In this document: positions 22,063 to 31,906 of the stretch, one piece after another
Numbering within the stretch: the first letter of the stretch is position 1
Layout of the letters: each line of letters begins with the position of its first letter
DNA from: Alphaproteobacteria bacterium
GTDB lineage: Bacteria > Pseudomonadota > Alphaproteobacteria > Geminicoccales > Geminicoccaceae
Direction of reading: 5' to 3'
Length of the DNA stretch: 64,000 nt
Assembly (NCBI GenBank): GCA_027045875.1
Contig: JALUAG010000107.1
Coordinates: forward strand, 1 to 64,000
Notes under the pieces: model-generated
The model's input: the letters and a program-made list of their open reading frames with translations, nothing else
Databases searched by the model: none
Told to the model about the DNA's origin: nothing
Made by a program: the position numbers and the translations under genes

Positions 22063-22695
22063 ATGCGTAGCGGGCTTTTCCGGCTGATGTGGTCGCTGCT
22101 GCTGGCGGGCGGTCCGGTCGCCGGCGCCGCCCGGGCGGTCGAGCTGGTGCCCGGCGACTACGGTGCGCCGCCGTCCGCCCTCGCCGGTGACCCGGCCGCA
22201 GAGGAGGAGCGGCCCCTCACCCCCTTCATCATCGCCTTCACGCCGCGGGCCGCGGGCAAGCTCCGCTTCGGCGAGGCCTCGCGGGCGCTCGACGGCACCA
22301 GGCTCGATTTCGGCATCGGCAGCCGTGCCATTCTCGGCATCGACCGGCTGGGCCTCGGCCGTCCGCCGCAGCAGGAGGACGGAGACGACCACATGCTGGT
22401 CGGCGGTGGTTTCGAGTACAACGGTATCGCCTTCGGCGGCGTCTACGGTCGCTCCCCGATGTTCGGCCGGCCCGCGGATCTGGTGGCCGCCGGCGTCGGC
22501 TTCGGCGCCTTTTCGGCGAGTTTCGGTTACGCCTGGCGCGACGGCCGGGACGAGGCACCCTTCGACATGCTGATGCTGAGCACCGATCTCGTGGCCCTTC
22601 CCTGGCTCGCCTTCGAGAGCGATCTCGCGGTCGGCGAATCGGACGGGACGGATGCGATCGCGGTCGGTCGCCTGGGCATCCGGCTCAACTTCTGA
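22063..22695 (+). CDS. Secreted, probable outer-membrane beta-barrel protein
   Basis: A 210-residue protein without a family name I can give. It begins with a signal peptide (MRSGLFRLMWSLLLAGG, likely cut near ARA/VEL). The mature part alternates hydrophobic and polar residues in short strands (VGGGFEYNGIAFGGVYG, GAFSASFGYAW) and ends in GRLGIRLNF with a terminal phenylalanine, the outer-membrane sorting signal. It resembles the barrel half of porin-like proteins next to alphaproteobacterial porins. A palindrome-bearing promoter lies upstream. A barrel location is inferred from strand pattern. Confidence 0.65.
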   Translation: MRSGLFRLMWSLLLAGGPVAGAARAVELVPGDYGAPPSALAGDPAAEEERPLTPFIIAFTPRAAGKLRFGEASRALDGTRLDFGIGSRAILGIDRLGLGRPPQQEDGDDHMLVGGGFEYNGIAFGGVYGRSPMFGRPADLVAAGVGFGAFSASFGYAWRDGRDEAPFDMLMLSTDLVALPWLAFESDLAVGESDGTDAIAVGRLGIRLNF

Positions 22696-22800
22696 ACGTT
22701 CCGCCGAGCATTTCTCTCCACCGCGTCGATGCTGGAACTGCGTCCGGCGGGGCGCTATGTTGCGCCCGCGTCCGAACTCCTGCGCGCGCATCCAGAGGTG

Positions 22801-23367
22801 ATGGACAGCCCCATGCAGAAGCCATCCGCCCGGTCCCGCCTGCCGGTGTTGCTCACCGGTCTCGTCCTCCTGCTCCCGGCCTGCCAGGCCCCCAACGTCC
22901 AGCCGCCGGACATCGGCCAGGTGTTCGATCCCAAGGACCTCCGCGACCGGCAGAAATACGGGACCGTGTTCGGCGACGACGCCTTCGTGTTCAGCACCGA
23001 ACGGCGACGCCGGGACGACGCCGCGGGGGCCGCCGGCATCGGCGTCAACGCCTATCTCTGGCGGGCGACCCTGGAGACCGTCGATTTCGTGCCCCTCGCG
23101 TCCGCCGATCCCTTCGGCGGACTCATCATCACCGAATGGTACCAGCCCGCCGACGTGCCCGACGAGCGCTTCAAGCTCAACATCCTGATCCGCGACCGGG
23201 TGCTGCGCGCGGATGCCGTCAAGGTGTCGGTGTTCCGGCAGGTGCGGACACCGGACGGCGAGTGGGTGGACGCACCGGTGGCGCCCGGTACCGAACGGGC
23301 GCTCGAGGACAAGATTCTGACCCGGGCGCGGGAGCTCAGGATCGTCGCCGTCCAGGCGGGCGGCTGA
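22801..23367 (+). CDS. DUF3576 lipoprotein
   Basis: A 188-residue predicted lipoprotein of the alphaproteobacterial DUF3576 family. The N-terminus has a basic segment, a hydrophobic core and the lipobox-like LPAC with Cys28; Pro at -2 is not canonical. The body includes [27 protein letters not shown] and ITEWYQP, the conserved family core. The gene sits directly before leuS-lptE-holA, where the family is usually found, hinting at an envelope role linked to LPS export. ATG 22801 follows AGAGG very closely; ATG 22813 is an alternative start. Confidence 0.8.
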   Translation: MDSPMQKPSARSRLPVLLTGLVLLLPACQAPNVQPPDIGQVFDPKDLRDRQKYGTVFGDDAFVFSTERRRRDDAAGAAGIGVNAYLWRATLETVDFVPLASADPFGGLIITEWYQPADVPDERFKLNILIRDRVLRADAVKVSVFRQVRTPDGEWVDAPVAPGTERALEDKILTRARELRIVAVQAGG

Positions 23368-23443
23368 TCCCGGCCACCGCGGCCCCGCCGGCGGCTCGGC
23401 GGCGCCGGGACCTTCGCGCATCGCGGCATTCGAGGTAGGACGC

Positions 23444-26020
23444 ATGTCACGCTACCCCTTTCGGGCGAGTGAGCAGAAGTGGCAGCGCATCTGGGAGGAG
23501 AGGCGCTGCTTCGAGGCCCGTACCGACCCCTCGCGGCCCAAGTACTACGTGCTGGAGATGTTCCCCTATCCCTCCGGCCGCATCCACATGGGGCACGTGC
23601 GCAACTACACGCTGGGCGACGTGGTGGCCCGCGTCAAACGGCGCCAGGGCTTCAACGTGCTGCATCCCATGGGCTGGGACGCCTTCGGCCTGCCGGCGGA
23701 GAACGCCGCCATCCAGAAGGGCGTGCACCCCGCCGAGTGGACCTGGGCCAACATCCGGGAGATGCGGGAGCAGATCAAGGCCATGGGCTGCTCCCTCGAC
23801 TGGCGGCGCGAGTTCGCCACCTGCGATCCCGCCTACTACAAGCACGAACAGGCGATGTTCCTCGACATGATGGAACGCGGCCTCGTCTACCGGAAGGAGA
23901 GCTGGGTCAACTGGGATCCGGTGGACCAGACGGTGCTCGCCAACGAGCAGGTGATCGACGGCCGCGGCTGGCGGTCGGGGGCGCCGGTCGAGCGACGCAA
24001 GCTGAGCCAGTGGTTCTTCCGCATCACCGCCTACGCCGAGGAGCTGCTCGAGGCCATCGACCGGCTGGAGCGATGGCCGGAAAAGGTGCGGCTCATGCAG
24101 AAGAACTGGATCGGCCGCTCGGAAGGGGCGCGGGTCCGGTTTCCGATCGACGGACGGGAGGAGGCGATCGAGGTCTTCACCACCCGTCCCGACACCCTCT
24201 TCGGCGCCTCCTTCCTGGCGCTGGCGCCCGACCACCCGCTGGCCCAGAAGCTCGCCGAGGAGAACCCGGACCTCGCCGCCTTCATCGCCGAGTGCCTCCG
24301 AACCGGCATGTCGGAGGAGGTCATCGAGAAGGCCGAGAAAAAGGGCTTCGATACCGGCCTGCGCGGCCGCCATCCCCTGGCGCCCTGGGGCGCGCCCGAC
24401 GGACTTCCCATCTACGTCGCCAACTTCGTGCTCATGGACTACGGCACCGGCGCCATCTTCGGCTGCCCCGCCCACGACCAGCGCGACCTCGAATTCGCCC
24501 GCCGATACGGGCTGCCGGTGAGGCCGGTGGTGCTGCCGCCGGATGCCGATCCCGCGCGTTTTTCCATCGGCGAGGAGGCCTATCTCGGTGACGGCCGGCT
24601 CGTCAACTCGGCCTTCCTCGACGGGCTCGGGGTCGAGGAGGCGAAGCGGAAGGTGATCGCCTGGCTCGAGGAGCACGGGCTCGGCAAGCGGGAGATCACC
24701 TACAGGCTGCGCGACTGGGGCGTGTCCCGCCAGCGCTACTGGGGCTGCCCCATTCCCGTCGTCCACTGCGAGCACTGCGGCATCGTGCCGGTGCCGCGCG
24801 AGCAGCTGCCGGTGACCCTGCCGCAGGACGTCGATTTCTCGAAGCCCGGCAACCCGCTCGAGCGGCATCCCACCTTCCGCCACGTCGACTGCCCGGCATG
24901 CGGGCGGCCGGCGCGACGGGAGACCGACACCTTCGACACCTTCGTCGAGAGCTCCTGGTACTTCGCGCGCTTCTGCTCGCCCTGGGCCGAGAACGCCCCC
25001 TTCCTGCGCGAGGACGTGGACTACTGGCTGCCGGTGGACCAGTACATCGGCGGCGTCGAGCACGCGGTCCTCCATCTCCTCTATTCCCGCTTCTTCACCC
25101 GGGCGATGTCGGCCTGCGGCTACCTCGATCTCGACGAGCCCTTCGCCGGCCTCTTCACCCAGGGCATGATCACCCATCGCACCTTCCGCGACGCCGAGGG
25201 GCGCTGGCTCACCCCCGAGGAGGTGCGCCGCGACGAGAGCGGGCGCTGGGTGGCGGTCGCCGACGGCCGGCCGGTGGAGGTGGGCCGCGTCGAGAAGATG
25301 AGCAAGTCGCGCATGAACGTGGTCGATCCCACCTCCATCATGGAGGCCTACGGTGCCGATACCGCGCGGCTGTTCATGCTCTCCGACAGCCCGCCGGACC
25401 GTGATCTCGAATGGACCGACGCCGGGATCGACGGCGCCTGGCGCTACCTCAACCGCCTGTGGCGCCTGGTGGACGAGCGGCTGGGACTGCTGCCGCCGCC
25501 GGGAACGCCGCTGCCCGAGCCGCACACGCCGGCCGAGCGCGAGCTCAAGCGCTGGACCCACCGCACCATCGCCCGCGTGCGGGACGAGCTGGAGCGCTTC
25601 CATTTCAATAAGGCGGTGGCGCTGCTGCGCGAGTTCTCGAACCATATCGAGGGCTTCCGGCCCGAGGGGGAGAGCGGTCGGGCGCTGCTGCGGGAGGCCC
25701 TGGAGGCGCTGGTGGGCATGCTGGAGCCGATGGTTCCCCATCTCGCCGAGGAGCTGTGGGAACGGCTCGGCCACCGGCGGATCCTCGCCGAAACCCCCTG
25801 GCCCGAGGCGGACGAGGCCTGGACGGTGGCCGAAACGGTGCGGATCGCCGTGCAGGTGAACGGCAGGCGCCGGGCGGAACTCGAGCTGCCCCGGGGCTGC
25901 TCCGAGGAGGAGGTGCGGCGCCGGGCCCTCGAGGAGCCGCGCATCCGTCGCTTCCTCGAGGGGCGGGAGCCGCGGCGGGTGATCGTGGTGCCGGACCGCA
26001 TCGTCAATGTGGTGCTCTGA
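23444..26020 (+). CDS. leuS: Leucyl-tRNA synthetase
   Basis: Class I aminoacyl-tRNA synthetase that charges tRNA-Leu. The HIGH motif is HMGH at 48-51, the CP1 editing domain has [21 protein letters not shown], and the KMSKS motif is at 618-622. The zinc-like module PVVHCEHCG is also present. Length is 858 residues, as usual for bacteria. The C-terminal end overlaps lptE by 14 bp. Confidence 0.98.
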   Translation: MSRYPFRASEQKWQRIWEERRCFEARTDPSRPKYYVLEMFPYPSGRIHMGHVRNYTLGDVVARVKRRQGFNVLHPMGWDAFGLPAENAAIQKGVHPAEWTWANIREMREQIKAMGCSLDWRREFATCDPAYYKHEQAMFLDMMERGLVYRKESWVNWDPVDQTVLANEQVIDGRGWRSGAPVERRKLSQWFFRITAYAEELLEAIDRLERWPEKVRLMQKNWIGRSEGARVRFPIDGREEAIEVFTTRPDTLFGASFLALAPDHPLAQKLAEENPDLAAFIAECLRTGMSEEVIEKAEKKGFDTGLRGRHPLAPWGAPDGLPIYVANFVLMDYGTGAIFGCPAHDQRDLEFARRYGLPVRPVVLPPDADPARFSIGEEAYLGDGRLVNSAFLDGLGVEEAKRKVIAWLEEHGLGKREITYRLRDWGVSRQRYWGCPIPVVHCEHCGIVPVPREQLPVTLPQDVDFSKPGNPLERHPTFRHVDCPACGRPARRETDTFDTFVESSWYFARFCSPWAENAPFLREDVDYWLPVDQYIGGVEHAVLHLLYSRFFTRAMSACGYLDLDEPFAGLFTQGMITHRTFRDAEGRWLTPEEVRRDESGRWVAVADGRPVEVGRVEKMSKSRMNVVDPTSIMEAYGADTARLFMLSDSPPDRDLEWTDAGIDGAWRYLNRLWRLVDERLGLLPPPGTPLPEPHTPAERELKRWTHRTIARVRDELERFHFNKAVALLREFSNHIEGFRPEGESGRALLREALEALVGMLEPMVPHLAEELWERLGHRRILAETPWPEADEAWTVAETVRIAVQVNGRRRAELELPRGCSEEEVRRRALEEPRIRRFLEGREPRRVIVVPDRIVNVVL

Positions 26021-26534
26021 CGGGGCCACCCGCCGTCGCCTCGCCGGGCTGCTCCTGCTCGGTCTGCCGCTGCTGCTGTCCGCCTGCAACCTGCGTCCGC
26101 TCTACGGCGGCGCCGCGGGTGCCGAGCTCGACGCCCGGCTCGCGGCGATCGCCATCGAGACCCCGAAGACCCGCACCGGCTGGCTGCTGCGCGAGCAGCT
26201 CGAGCGCGATCTGCGTGCGAGCGGGCGGAGGGAGGAACCGCGTTATCTGCTGCGGGTGCGGCTCGAACGCCGCCAGCGCCCGCTGGCGATCCAGCTCGAC
26301 GATTCGACGACCCGCTTCGATCTCACCCTCGCCGCCTTCTTCACCCTCCTCGACCGGGCCGACGGCAAGCCCGTCTACCGCTCCTCGGTGCGGCGCATCG
26401 CCAGCTACAACGTGGTCGATGCGCCCTTCGCCACCCTGATCGCCGAACAGGACGCCGAGCGCCGGGCGGCGGTCGAGATCAGCCGCGCCATCCGCACCCG
26501 CCTCGCCCTGTTCTTCGCGGATCGCGAGCCGTGA
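26007..26534 (+). CDS. lptE: LPS-assembly lipoprotein LptE
   Basis: A 175-residue outer-membrane lipoprotein that plugs LptD and delivers lipopolysaccharide to the cell surface. The lipobox is LSAC with Cys27, followed at once by NLRPLYGG, the conserved alphaproteobacterial LptE start, and [21 protein letters not shown] later. The start overlaps leuS by 14 bp and the stop overlaps holA (GTGA), so the three genes are one operon. Confidence 0.9.
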   Translation: MWCSDGATRRRLAGLLLLGLPLLLSACNLRPLYGGAAGAELDARLAAIAIETPKTRTGWLLREQLERDLRASGRREEPRYLLRVRLERRQRPLAIQLDDSTTRFDLTLAAFFTLLDRADGKPVYRSSVRRIASYNVVDAPFATLIAEQDAERRAAVEISRAIRTRLALFFADREP

Positions 26535-27556
26535 AGATCCGCCCGGCCGAGATCGACCGGAGCATCGACGGCGGCGCCGAGTACGGTCTGTGGCTGTTCT
26601 ACGGCCCCGACGCGGGCCTCGTCGGCGAGCGCGCCCGGCGGCTGGTGGCGCGGATCGCGGGGGATCCGGGCGATCCCTTCCGGGTCGCGGAACTGGAGCC
26701 CGACAGGGTGGCCGCCGAGCCCCGGCTGCTCCTCGAAGAGGCGCAGTCCCTTCCGCTCACGGGCGGGCGGCGGGTGGTACGGATCCGCGGCGCGGGTGAT
26801 CGTCTGGCGCGGGCCGTCACCGCCCTGCTCACCCTTCCCGAACCGGCGGCGGTGACCGTGCTCGAGGCTGGCGAGCTGGCCGCCGGATCTGGCCTGCGCC
26901 GGGCGGTCGAGCGCAGCCCCCGCGCCGCCGCCTGTCCCTGCTACCGCCCCGAGGAGCGCCAGCTCGCCCGCAGTATCGAGGCGGAGCTCCAGCGGCTGGG
27001 CCTGCGCGCCACCGCCGAGGCGCGCGACTGGCTCGCCAGCCGGCTCGGGGCCGATTCCGGCGTCACCCGGGCCGAGCTCGAGAAGCTCGCTCTCTATCTC
27101 GGTCCCGATGGCGGCGAGGCGACCCTCGAGGACGTGGAGGCGGTGATCGGCGACAGTTCGGCCATCGGCACGGACGCCCTGGTGGCGGCGGTGCTGCGTG
27201 GCCGGACGGCGGAAGCCGCCCGTCTGCTCGATCGGCTGCTGGCCGAAGGGGTGCATGCGGTGGGCCTGCTGCGGGCGGTGTCACGGGCCCTCCAGCGACT
27301 CCTGCCCCTGCGCCACGGCCTCGACCGGGGCGAGCCGCTCGACCGGCTGCTGGCGGCGATGAAACCGCCGCTCCATTTCCGCACCCGGGCGGTGTTCGCC
27401 GCCTGCCTGCCGCAGTGGGACGCCCGCCGGCTGATCGCCACCCTCGCCCGGCTGCAGGAGGCGGAACTCGCCTGCAAGACCACGGGCGTTCCGGCGGAGC
27501 TGGTCTGCCGCCAGACATTGCTCGAAGCGGGCCGGCCCCGCGCTCCGGCCCGCTGA
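26531..27556 (+). CDS. holA: DNA polymerase III delta subunit
   Basis: Clamp-loader delta subunit of 341 residues that opens the beta clamp. It has the N-terminal AAA-like fold (GLWLFYGPDAGLVGERARRLV), the middle region LTGGRRVVRIRGA, and the C-terminal helical collar with LLDRLLAEGVHAVGLLRAVSRALQRLL. The GTG start overlaps the lptE stop by four bases. The leuS-lptE-holA order is conserved in alphaproteobacteria. Confidence 0.93.
   Translation: MKIRPAEIDRSIDGGAEYGLWLFYGPDAGLVGERARRLVARIAGDPGDPFRVAELEPDRVAAEPRLLLEEAQSLPLTGGRRVVRIRGAGDRLARAVTALLTLPEPAAVTVLEAGELAAGSGLRRAVERSPRAAACPCYRPEERQLARSIEAELQRLGLRATAEARDWLASRLGADSGVTRAELEKLALYLGPDGGEATLEDVEAVIGDSSAIGTDALVAAVLRGRTAEAARLLDRLLAEGVHAVGLLRAVSRALQRLLPLRHGLDRGEPLDRLLAAMKPPLHFRTRAVFAACLPQWDARRLIATLARLQEAELACKTTGVPAELVCRQTLLEAGRPRAPAR
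27526..27554 (+). terminator. Hairpin over the end of holA
   Basis: AGCGGGCCGG and CCGGCCCGCT form a perfect 10-bp stem with a nine-base loop, ending at the holA stop. TCTTTTCC follows about 15 bases later rather than directly. It is a plausible but not ideal terminator for the leuS operon. Confidence 0.4.
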
Positions 27557-27624
27557 ACGGGTTCCTTCGCTCTTTTCCTGCCTCCCGCGCCCGGTAAGAT
27601 GAGGGCGAGAAGAGGGGCCGTTCC

Positions 27625-28623
27625 GTGCTGCGATACGTGCTGCGTCGCCTGCTGCTGATGGTACCGACGCTGATCGCCATCAGCATGCTCACCTTCGTCA
27701 TCATCCAGCTCCCCCCGGGCGATTTCCTGAGCGCGCAGATGGCCGAGATGCAGGCCCAGGGCGAGAGCCTGCAGGGCGAGAAGATCGAGTATCTGCGCAG
27801 GCTCTACGGTCTCGACCGGCCGCTGTGGGAACAGTACCTCTACTGGGCCGCGGGGCTCCTGCGGGGGGATCTCGGCTGGTCCTTCGAATACGACCGGCCG
27901 GTCAGCGAGGTGATCGGCGACCGCATCTTCCTCACCTTCGTGATCTCCTTCGCCACCGTGCTGTTCACCTGGCTGATCGCCTTCCCGATCGGCATCTATT
28001 CGGCCACCCACAAGTACAGCTGGGCCGACCACGGCCTCACCTTCCTCGGCTTTCTGGGCCTCGCCACCCCCAACTTCCTGCTCGCACTGGTGCTCCTGTA
28101 CTTCGCCAACGTCTGGTTCGGCATCTCCATCGGCGGGCTCGTGGATCCCGAATATCTCGACCAGCCGATGAGCTGGGACAAGTTCGTCTCGGTGCTCCAG
28201 CATCTGTGGGTGCCGGTGGTGGTGATCGGCACCGCCGGCACCGCGGGAATGATCCGCCGGCTCCGGGCCAACCTCATGGACGAGCTCAGGAAGCCCTACG
28301 TGGTGACGGCCAAGGCCAAGGGCCTGCCGCCGGGCCGGGCGCTCGTGAAGTACCCGCTCCGCATGGCCCTCAACCCGTTCGTGGCCGACATCGGCAACCT
28401 GCTGCCCGAGTTCATCTCCGGCTCGGCGCTGGTCTCGGTGGTGCTCTCCCTGCCCACCACCGGCCCCATACTGGTGCGGGCGCTGCAGACCCAGGACATG
28501 TACCTGGCCGGTTCCTTCCTGATGCTCGAGGCCTTTCTGGTGGTGATCGGAGTGTTCGTCTCCGATCTCCTGCTGGCGGCCCTCGATCCGCGCATCCGTT
28601 TCGGCGCGGGGCAGGCGCGATGA
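27625..28623 (+). CDS. Peptide-type ABC transporter permease (DppB-like)
   Basis: A 332-residue inner-membrane permease of the oligopeptide/nickel (DppB/OppB) class. It has the N-terminal LRYVLRRLLLMVPTLIAIS helix, five to six membrane spans, and the EAA-type loop LRKPYVVTAKAKGLPPGRAL that couples to an ATPase. The GTG start follows AGAGGGG. Its stop overlaps the second permease (ATGA). No solute-binding protein or ATPase gene lies on either side, so the substrate is unknown and the partners must be encoded elsewhere. Confidence 0.9.
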   Translation: MLRYVLRRLLLMVPTLIAISMLTFVIIQLPPGDFLSAQMAEMQAQGESLQGEKIEYLRRLYGLDRPLWEQYLYWAAGLLRGDLGWSFEYDRPVSEVIGDRIFLTFVISFATVLFTWLIAFPIGIYSATHKYSWADHGLTFLGFLGLATPNFLLALVLLYFANVWFGISIGGLVDPEYLDQPMSWDKFVSVLQHLWVPVVVIGTAGTAGMIRRLRANLMDELRKPYVVTAKAKGLPPGRALVKYPLRMALNPFVADIGNLLPEFISGSALVSVVLSLPTTGPILVRALQTQDMYLAGSFLMLEAFLVVIGVFVSDLLLAALDPRIRFGAGQAR

Positions 28624-29768
28624 GCCGCCGGTGGGTCGATCCCGAGCCCTTCGATCCGGCCGCCGGCGAGCCGCCCCCCACGCCCGAGCAGGAGCGCTTC
28701 TACACCGCCTCCCAGTGGCAGCTCGTGTGGTGGCGCTTCCGGCGTCACCGGCTGGCCGTCTTTTCCCTGTGGCTGCTGGCCTTCGCCTACGCCTCGCTGT
28801 TGGTGACCGAGCTGCTGGCCCCCTACGGGAAGGACACCCGCAATCCCGCCTTCATCCTGGCGCCGCCGCAGACCGTTCGCCTGTTCCACGAGGGGCGCTT
28901 CGTCGGACCCTTCGTCTACGGCTACGACATGACCCTCGACATGACGACCCTGAAGCGGGTCTACACCGAGAACCGCGACAAGGTGCAGAAGCTGCGCTTC
29001 TTCTGCCGGGGCGATCCCTACCGCTTCTGGAATCTCTGGCCCGCCGATCTCCATCTCGTCTGTCCCGCCGAGGGCGGCACCCTGTTCCTGATGGGCACCG
29101 ACCGGCTGGGGCGCGATCTCTTCTCCCGTATCCTCTACGGCGCGCGGGTATCGCTCACGGTCGGCATCTTCGGCATCGCCGTGAGCTTCCTCCTCGGGCT
29201 CGTCCTGGGCGGACTGTCCGGCTACTACGGCGGCTGGGTGGACACCCTCGTCCAGCGCACGATCGAGGTCGTCCGCAGCTTTCCCACCATTCCCCTGTGG
29301 CTGTCGCTGTCGGCCGCCATGCCCGTCTGGTGGGATCCGCTCTGGGTCTATTTCGGGATCACCATCATCCTCGGGCTGATCGACTGGACGGGTCTCGCCC
29401 GCGCGGTGCGGTCCAAGATCCTGGCCCTCCGCGAGGAGGACTTCGCCCAGGCGGCGCGGCTCATGGGCGCCGGCCCGGCGCGGGTGATCGGCCGCCATCT
29501 GATCCCCTCCTTCGCGAGCCATCTCATCGCCTCGGCCACCCTCTCCATTCCCTCGATGATCCTGGGCGAGACCGCCCTCTCCTTCCTCGGGCTCGGGGTG
29601 CGGGCGCCGATGACGAGCTGGGGCGTGCTCCTCAACGACGCCCAGAACGTCAACGTGGTGGCTCTCTATCCCTGGCTGATGCTGCCGGTGGTGCCGGTGA
29701 TCGTCGTGGTGCTGGCCTTCAACTTCCTGGGCGACGGGCTGCGCGACGCCGCCGACCCCTACAGCTAG
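28620..29768 (+). CDS. Peptide-type ABC transporter permease (DppC/YejE-like)
   Basis: A 382-residue second permease. The N-terminus has SQWQLVWWRFRRHRLAVFSLW and one span, then a long periplasmic insert of about 120 residues before GTDRLGRDLFSRILYGARVSLTVG. The remaining spans follow, with the EAA loop ALREEDFAQAARLMGAGPARVI. The large insert makes it closer to YejE-like permeases than to plain DppC. The ATG overlaps the first permease stop. No ATPase or binding protein follows; its end overlaps the convergent accessory gene by a few bases. Confidence 0.9.
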   Translation: MSRRWVDPEPFDPAAGEPPPTPEQERFYTASQWQLVWWRFRRHRLAVFSLWLLAFAYASLLVTELLAPYGKDTRNPAFILAPPQTVRLFHEGRFVGPFVYGYDMTLDMTTLKRVYTENRDKVQKLRFFCRGDPYRFWNLWPADLHLVCPAEGGTLFLMGTDRLGRDLFSRILYGARVSLTVGIFGIAVSFLLGLVLGGLSGYYGGWVDTLVQRTIEVVRSFPTIPLWLSLSAAMPVWWDPLWVYFGITIILGLIDWTGLARAVRSKILALREEDFAQAARLMGAGPARVIGRHLIPSFASHLIASATLSIPSMILGETALSFLGLGVRAPMTSWGVLLNDAQNVNVVALYPWLMLPVVPVIVVVLAFNFLGDGLRDAADPYS

Positions 29769-30409
29769 GGCGAGGCGCGCGGTCCTCTCGGGCGCGTCCG
29801 GTCAGGGGGGAACCACTGGGAGAGGCACTGCCGCAAATGCCGGAAGGCAGGATCTTGGCAGCCTGCGAGCGATACCTTGCGAGCGATCCGTCGGTAGATC
29901 GAAGACGACCGCGGTACGTGTTTGTTTTCGAGCAACCGCTCGACGGCTTCCTTCGGATCCCCCGGTTTCGGGGATCCGGGCGGCCACAGGCCGGCATCCT
30001 CGAGGGTTTGCCGGAGCTCGGCGAAATTGTCGTATCCCAGGCCCTTCGCCACATGCGGGGAATCGACGAACAGCCATTGTTCGAGCTCGGGCTCGATGAC
30101 CAGGACGTCGCTTTTGGAGGCCAGGCCGTACCGCTCGAGACGATGGAGCAACGCCACCCGGAGATCCGCGGCGGTTTGGTGCTCGTGCCCCTCCCAGGCG
30201 AAATCCAGGCACAGGAGCAGATACTCGTGTCCGTGCTGCTGGGCTCGCAGCCATTCCGGCCCGTCCTTGTAGCAGCCCGGGTCGCGCTGCGGATGGACAC
30301 GGACATCGAAGTCGATGGAGCGGATCCCAAGCGAATGGCTCCGCTTCAGCAGTTCCTGGAATACCGCCTCCATGTTCTTGTCGGCGGCCAGGACGAGCGG
30401 ATCCTTCAT
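29765..30409 (-). CDS. TOPRIM-like (DUF4276/RloB-type) partner of an AAA ATPase, candidate
   Basis: A 214-residue protein without a firm family assignment. Its layout recalls TOPRIM-like partners of defence ATPases: a hydrophobic strand ending in Glu14 (LVLAADKNMEAVFQ), a second strand with Asp69 (YLLLCLDFAWEG), and VLVIEPELEQWLF at 102-114. The last resembles the E-x-W-L patch of DUF4276/RloB-like proteins. The ATG overlaps the stop of the upstream ATPase (ATGA), so the two form one unit. Local GC is visibly below the surroundings. A nuclease role is inferred from the pairing; a search against TOPRIM, DUF4276 and DUF4435 profiles would decide it. Confidence 0.55.
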   Translation of the reverse strand: MKDPLVLAADKNMEAVFQELLKRSHSLGIRSIDFDVRVHPQRDPGCYKDGPEWLRAQQHGHEYLLLCLDFAWEGHEHQTAADLRVALLHRLERYGLASKSDVLVIEPELEQWLFVDSPHVAKGLGYDNFAELRQTLEDAGLWPPGSPKPGDPKEAVERLLENKHVPRSSSIYRRIARKVSLAGCQDPAFRHLRQCLSQWFPPDRTRPRGPRASP

Positions 30410-31776
30410 CCGAGGAGGCCGCTCGCGAACAAGGTTCCGAGATCGAGCGTCCCGCGCCATTCACGCAGCCGCGGATGCCGGTCCCCCCGCACCACCTGTG
30501 TCGCCCCGGCGGTATTTTTCGCGAAACAGATCAGTTCCGAGGGGCGCGCCGCGGCCAGCAGCACGGGGGAGTGCGTGGCGAGCAGGACCTGGGAGCGATA
30601 AACTGAAGAAAGAGACTGGTAGATGCTCTCGAGCGCGCGGGGATGAAGCCCGTTTTCCGGTTCCTCGATCAGATAGATTCCGTCGGCGGATCCGTAAGCG
30701 AGCAGAGTAAGCGCGAGAAAACGGAGGGTTCCGTCCGACACCGTCCAGGAAGGCGTGTCGAGGGTCCAGGAAGGCGCCTCGCGCTTCGAGCGATAGCGGA
30801 CGACGAGGTACCGGTGCCGGTCCTCTTCCCGCTCCCGCGTGAACAACTCGTCGATGTCGGGGAGGGCTTCGCGGACGTGTTCGATCCACTGGGCCAGCCG
30901 TCGCGGATTCCCCTTTTCGAGCTCGTGGACCACCCAAGGGAGGTTCGACCCGTCGGGCAGATAGGGGCCGCGGCGGGTGGGCGGACTCGGCATCCGCAAC
31001 GCCTCTCCCGACAGGGCGAGCCGATGGATCCGTTCCCGAAGCAGCGATTTGAACCATGTCGCGGCAGGGAACCTTTCCTCGTCGTCGGGCAGGTTGGCGA
31101 GAGCGGATCTGTCGGCCCGGATCCGAAACGGATTCTGCCACTTCGTCCGCTCGGCGTAAAAGGTGATCCGCTCGGGGTCGTCCGTACCCCGCCGGATCAC
31201 CGCCTTCCACCCGTGCGGAGCATGGCGGCGTCCCGGGATGGTGATAGATGCCGACCTTTCCGCCCGCTCCTCGGGGAACAGGTCGGGTTGCTGCGATCGC
31301 ACTTTCTCCGGCGGCTTGAGCCAGAGACTTTCCCGAACTACCCGGAGGCTCGGTTCGACCTCGACCCGCAGGTCGTAGCGGCAGATCCGCCGCTGCCCGC
31401 TTGTACCGTTCTTGGCTCCACCCACCCGATCCTCCGGCAGGACCACCTCGACGGCGAGTTCGAAATGATTTCCCCGCTGCATCCAGACGAGGTGGCGGGC
31501 ATCCGAAGCACGCAGGGGAATGCTGAGCGCGCGGTCGCCCTCAATCGCGGCCTGTAGACCGCCGTTCACGAAATCTCCGAGAAAGGCGACGATGTCGAGA
31601 AGGTTCGATTTGCCGCTGGCGTTGGGACCGACGAGGACGAGAAAGCGTGAAAGATCGACGTCAAGATGACGAAAGCTACGGAAGTGCCGGGCCTGGATCC
31701 TCATCACACTCCCGGGAGGAACGTCCGGATTGTCCCGGGCCGGATCCGTCGCCTTTTCGTCGCGCACGGACGTCAT
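30406..31776 (-). CDS. AAA family ATPase (OLD/AAA15-like, SMC-type nucleotide-binding domain)
   Basis: A 456-residue ABC/SMC-type ATPase. Walker A is GPNASGKS at 50-57 after MRIQARHFRSFRHLDV, the signature-like region is SDGTLRFLALTLLAYG, Walker B is GIYLIEEPENGLHPRA, and the H-loop is VLLATHSPVLLAA. This is the core of the OLD, PARIS (AriA), RloA and Septu-type ATPases used in phage defence and DNA maintenance. It has no fused TOPRIM domain; the next gene may supply it. ATG 31776 has GGGAG seven bases upstream; ATG 31704 also has GGGAG and would start right at the fold. Confidence 0.85.
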   Translation of the reverse strand: MTSVRDEKATDPARDNPDVPPGSVMRIQARHFRSFRHLDVDLSRFLVLVGPNASGKSNLLDIVAFLGDFVNGGLQAAIEGDRALSIPLRASDARHLVWMQRGNHFELAVEVVLPEDRVGGAKNGTSGQRRICRYDLRVEVEPSLRVVRESLWLKPPEKVRSQQPDLFPEERAERSASITIPGRRHAPHGWKAVIRRGTDDPERITFYAERTKWQNPFRIRADRSALANLPDDEERFPAATWFKSLLRERIHRLALSGEALRMPSPPTRRGPYLPDGSNLPWVVHELEKGNPRRLAQWIEHVREALPDIDELFTREREEDRHRYLVVRYRSKREAPSWTLDTPSWTVSDGTLRFLALTLLAYGSADGIYLIEEPENGLHPRALESIYQSLSSVYRSQVLLATHSPVLLAAARPSELICFAKNTAGATQVVRGDRHPRLREWRGTLDLGTLFASGLLG

Positions 31777-31906
31777 CTCGCTTCTCCCTTGGTCGCGGCG
31801 GTCGCCGACCGGGACGGCCGATCGCGTGAAAGATTACCGTCCGGTCCGCCGCCGGGCAAACCGAACGGGTCTGACGACCGAGCGAGCCTTCCGGAGACTC
31901 TGAAGC

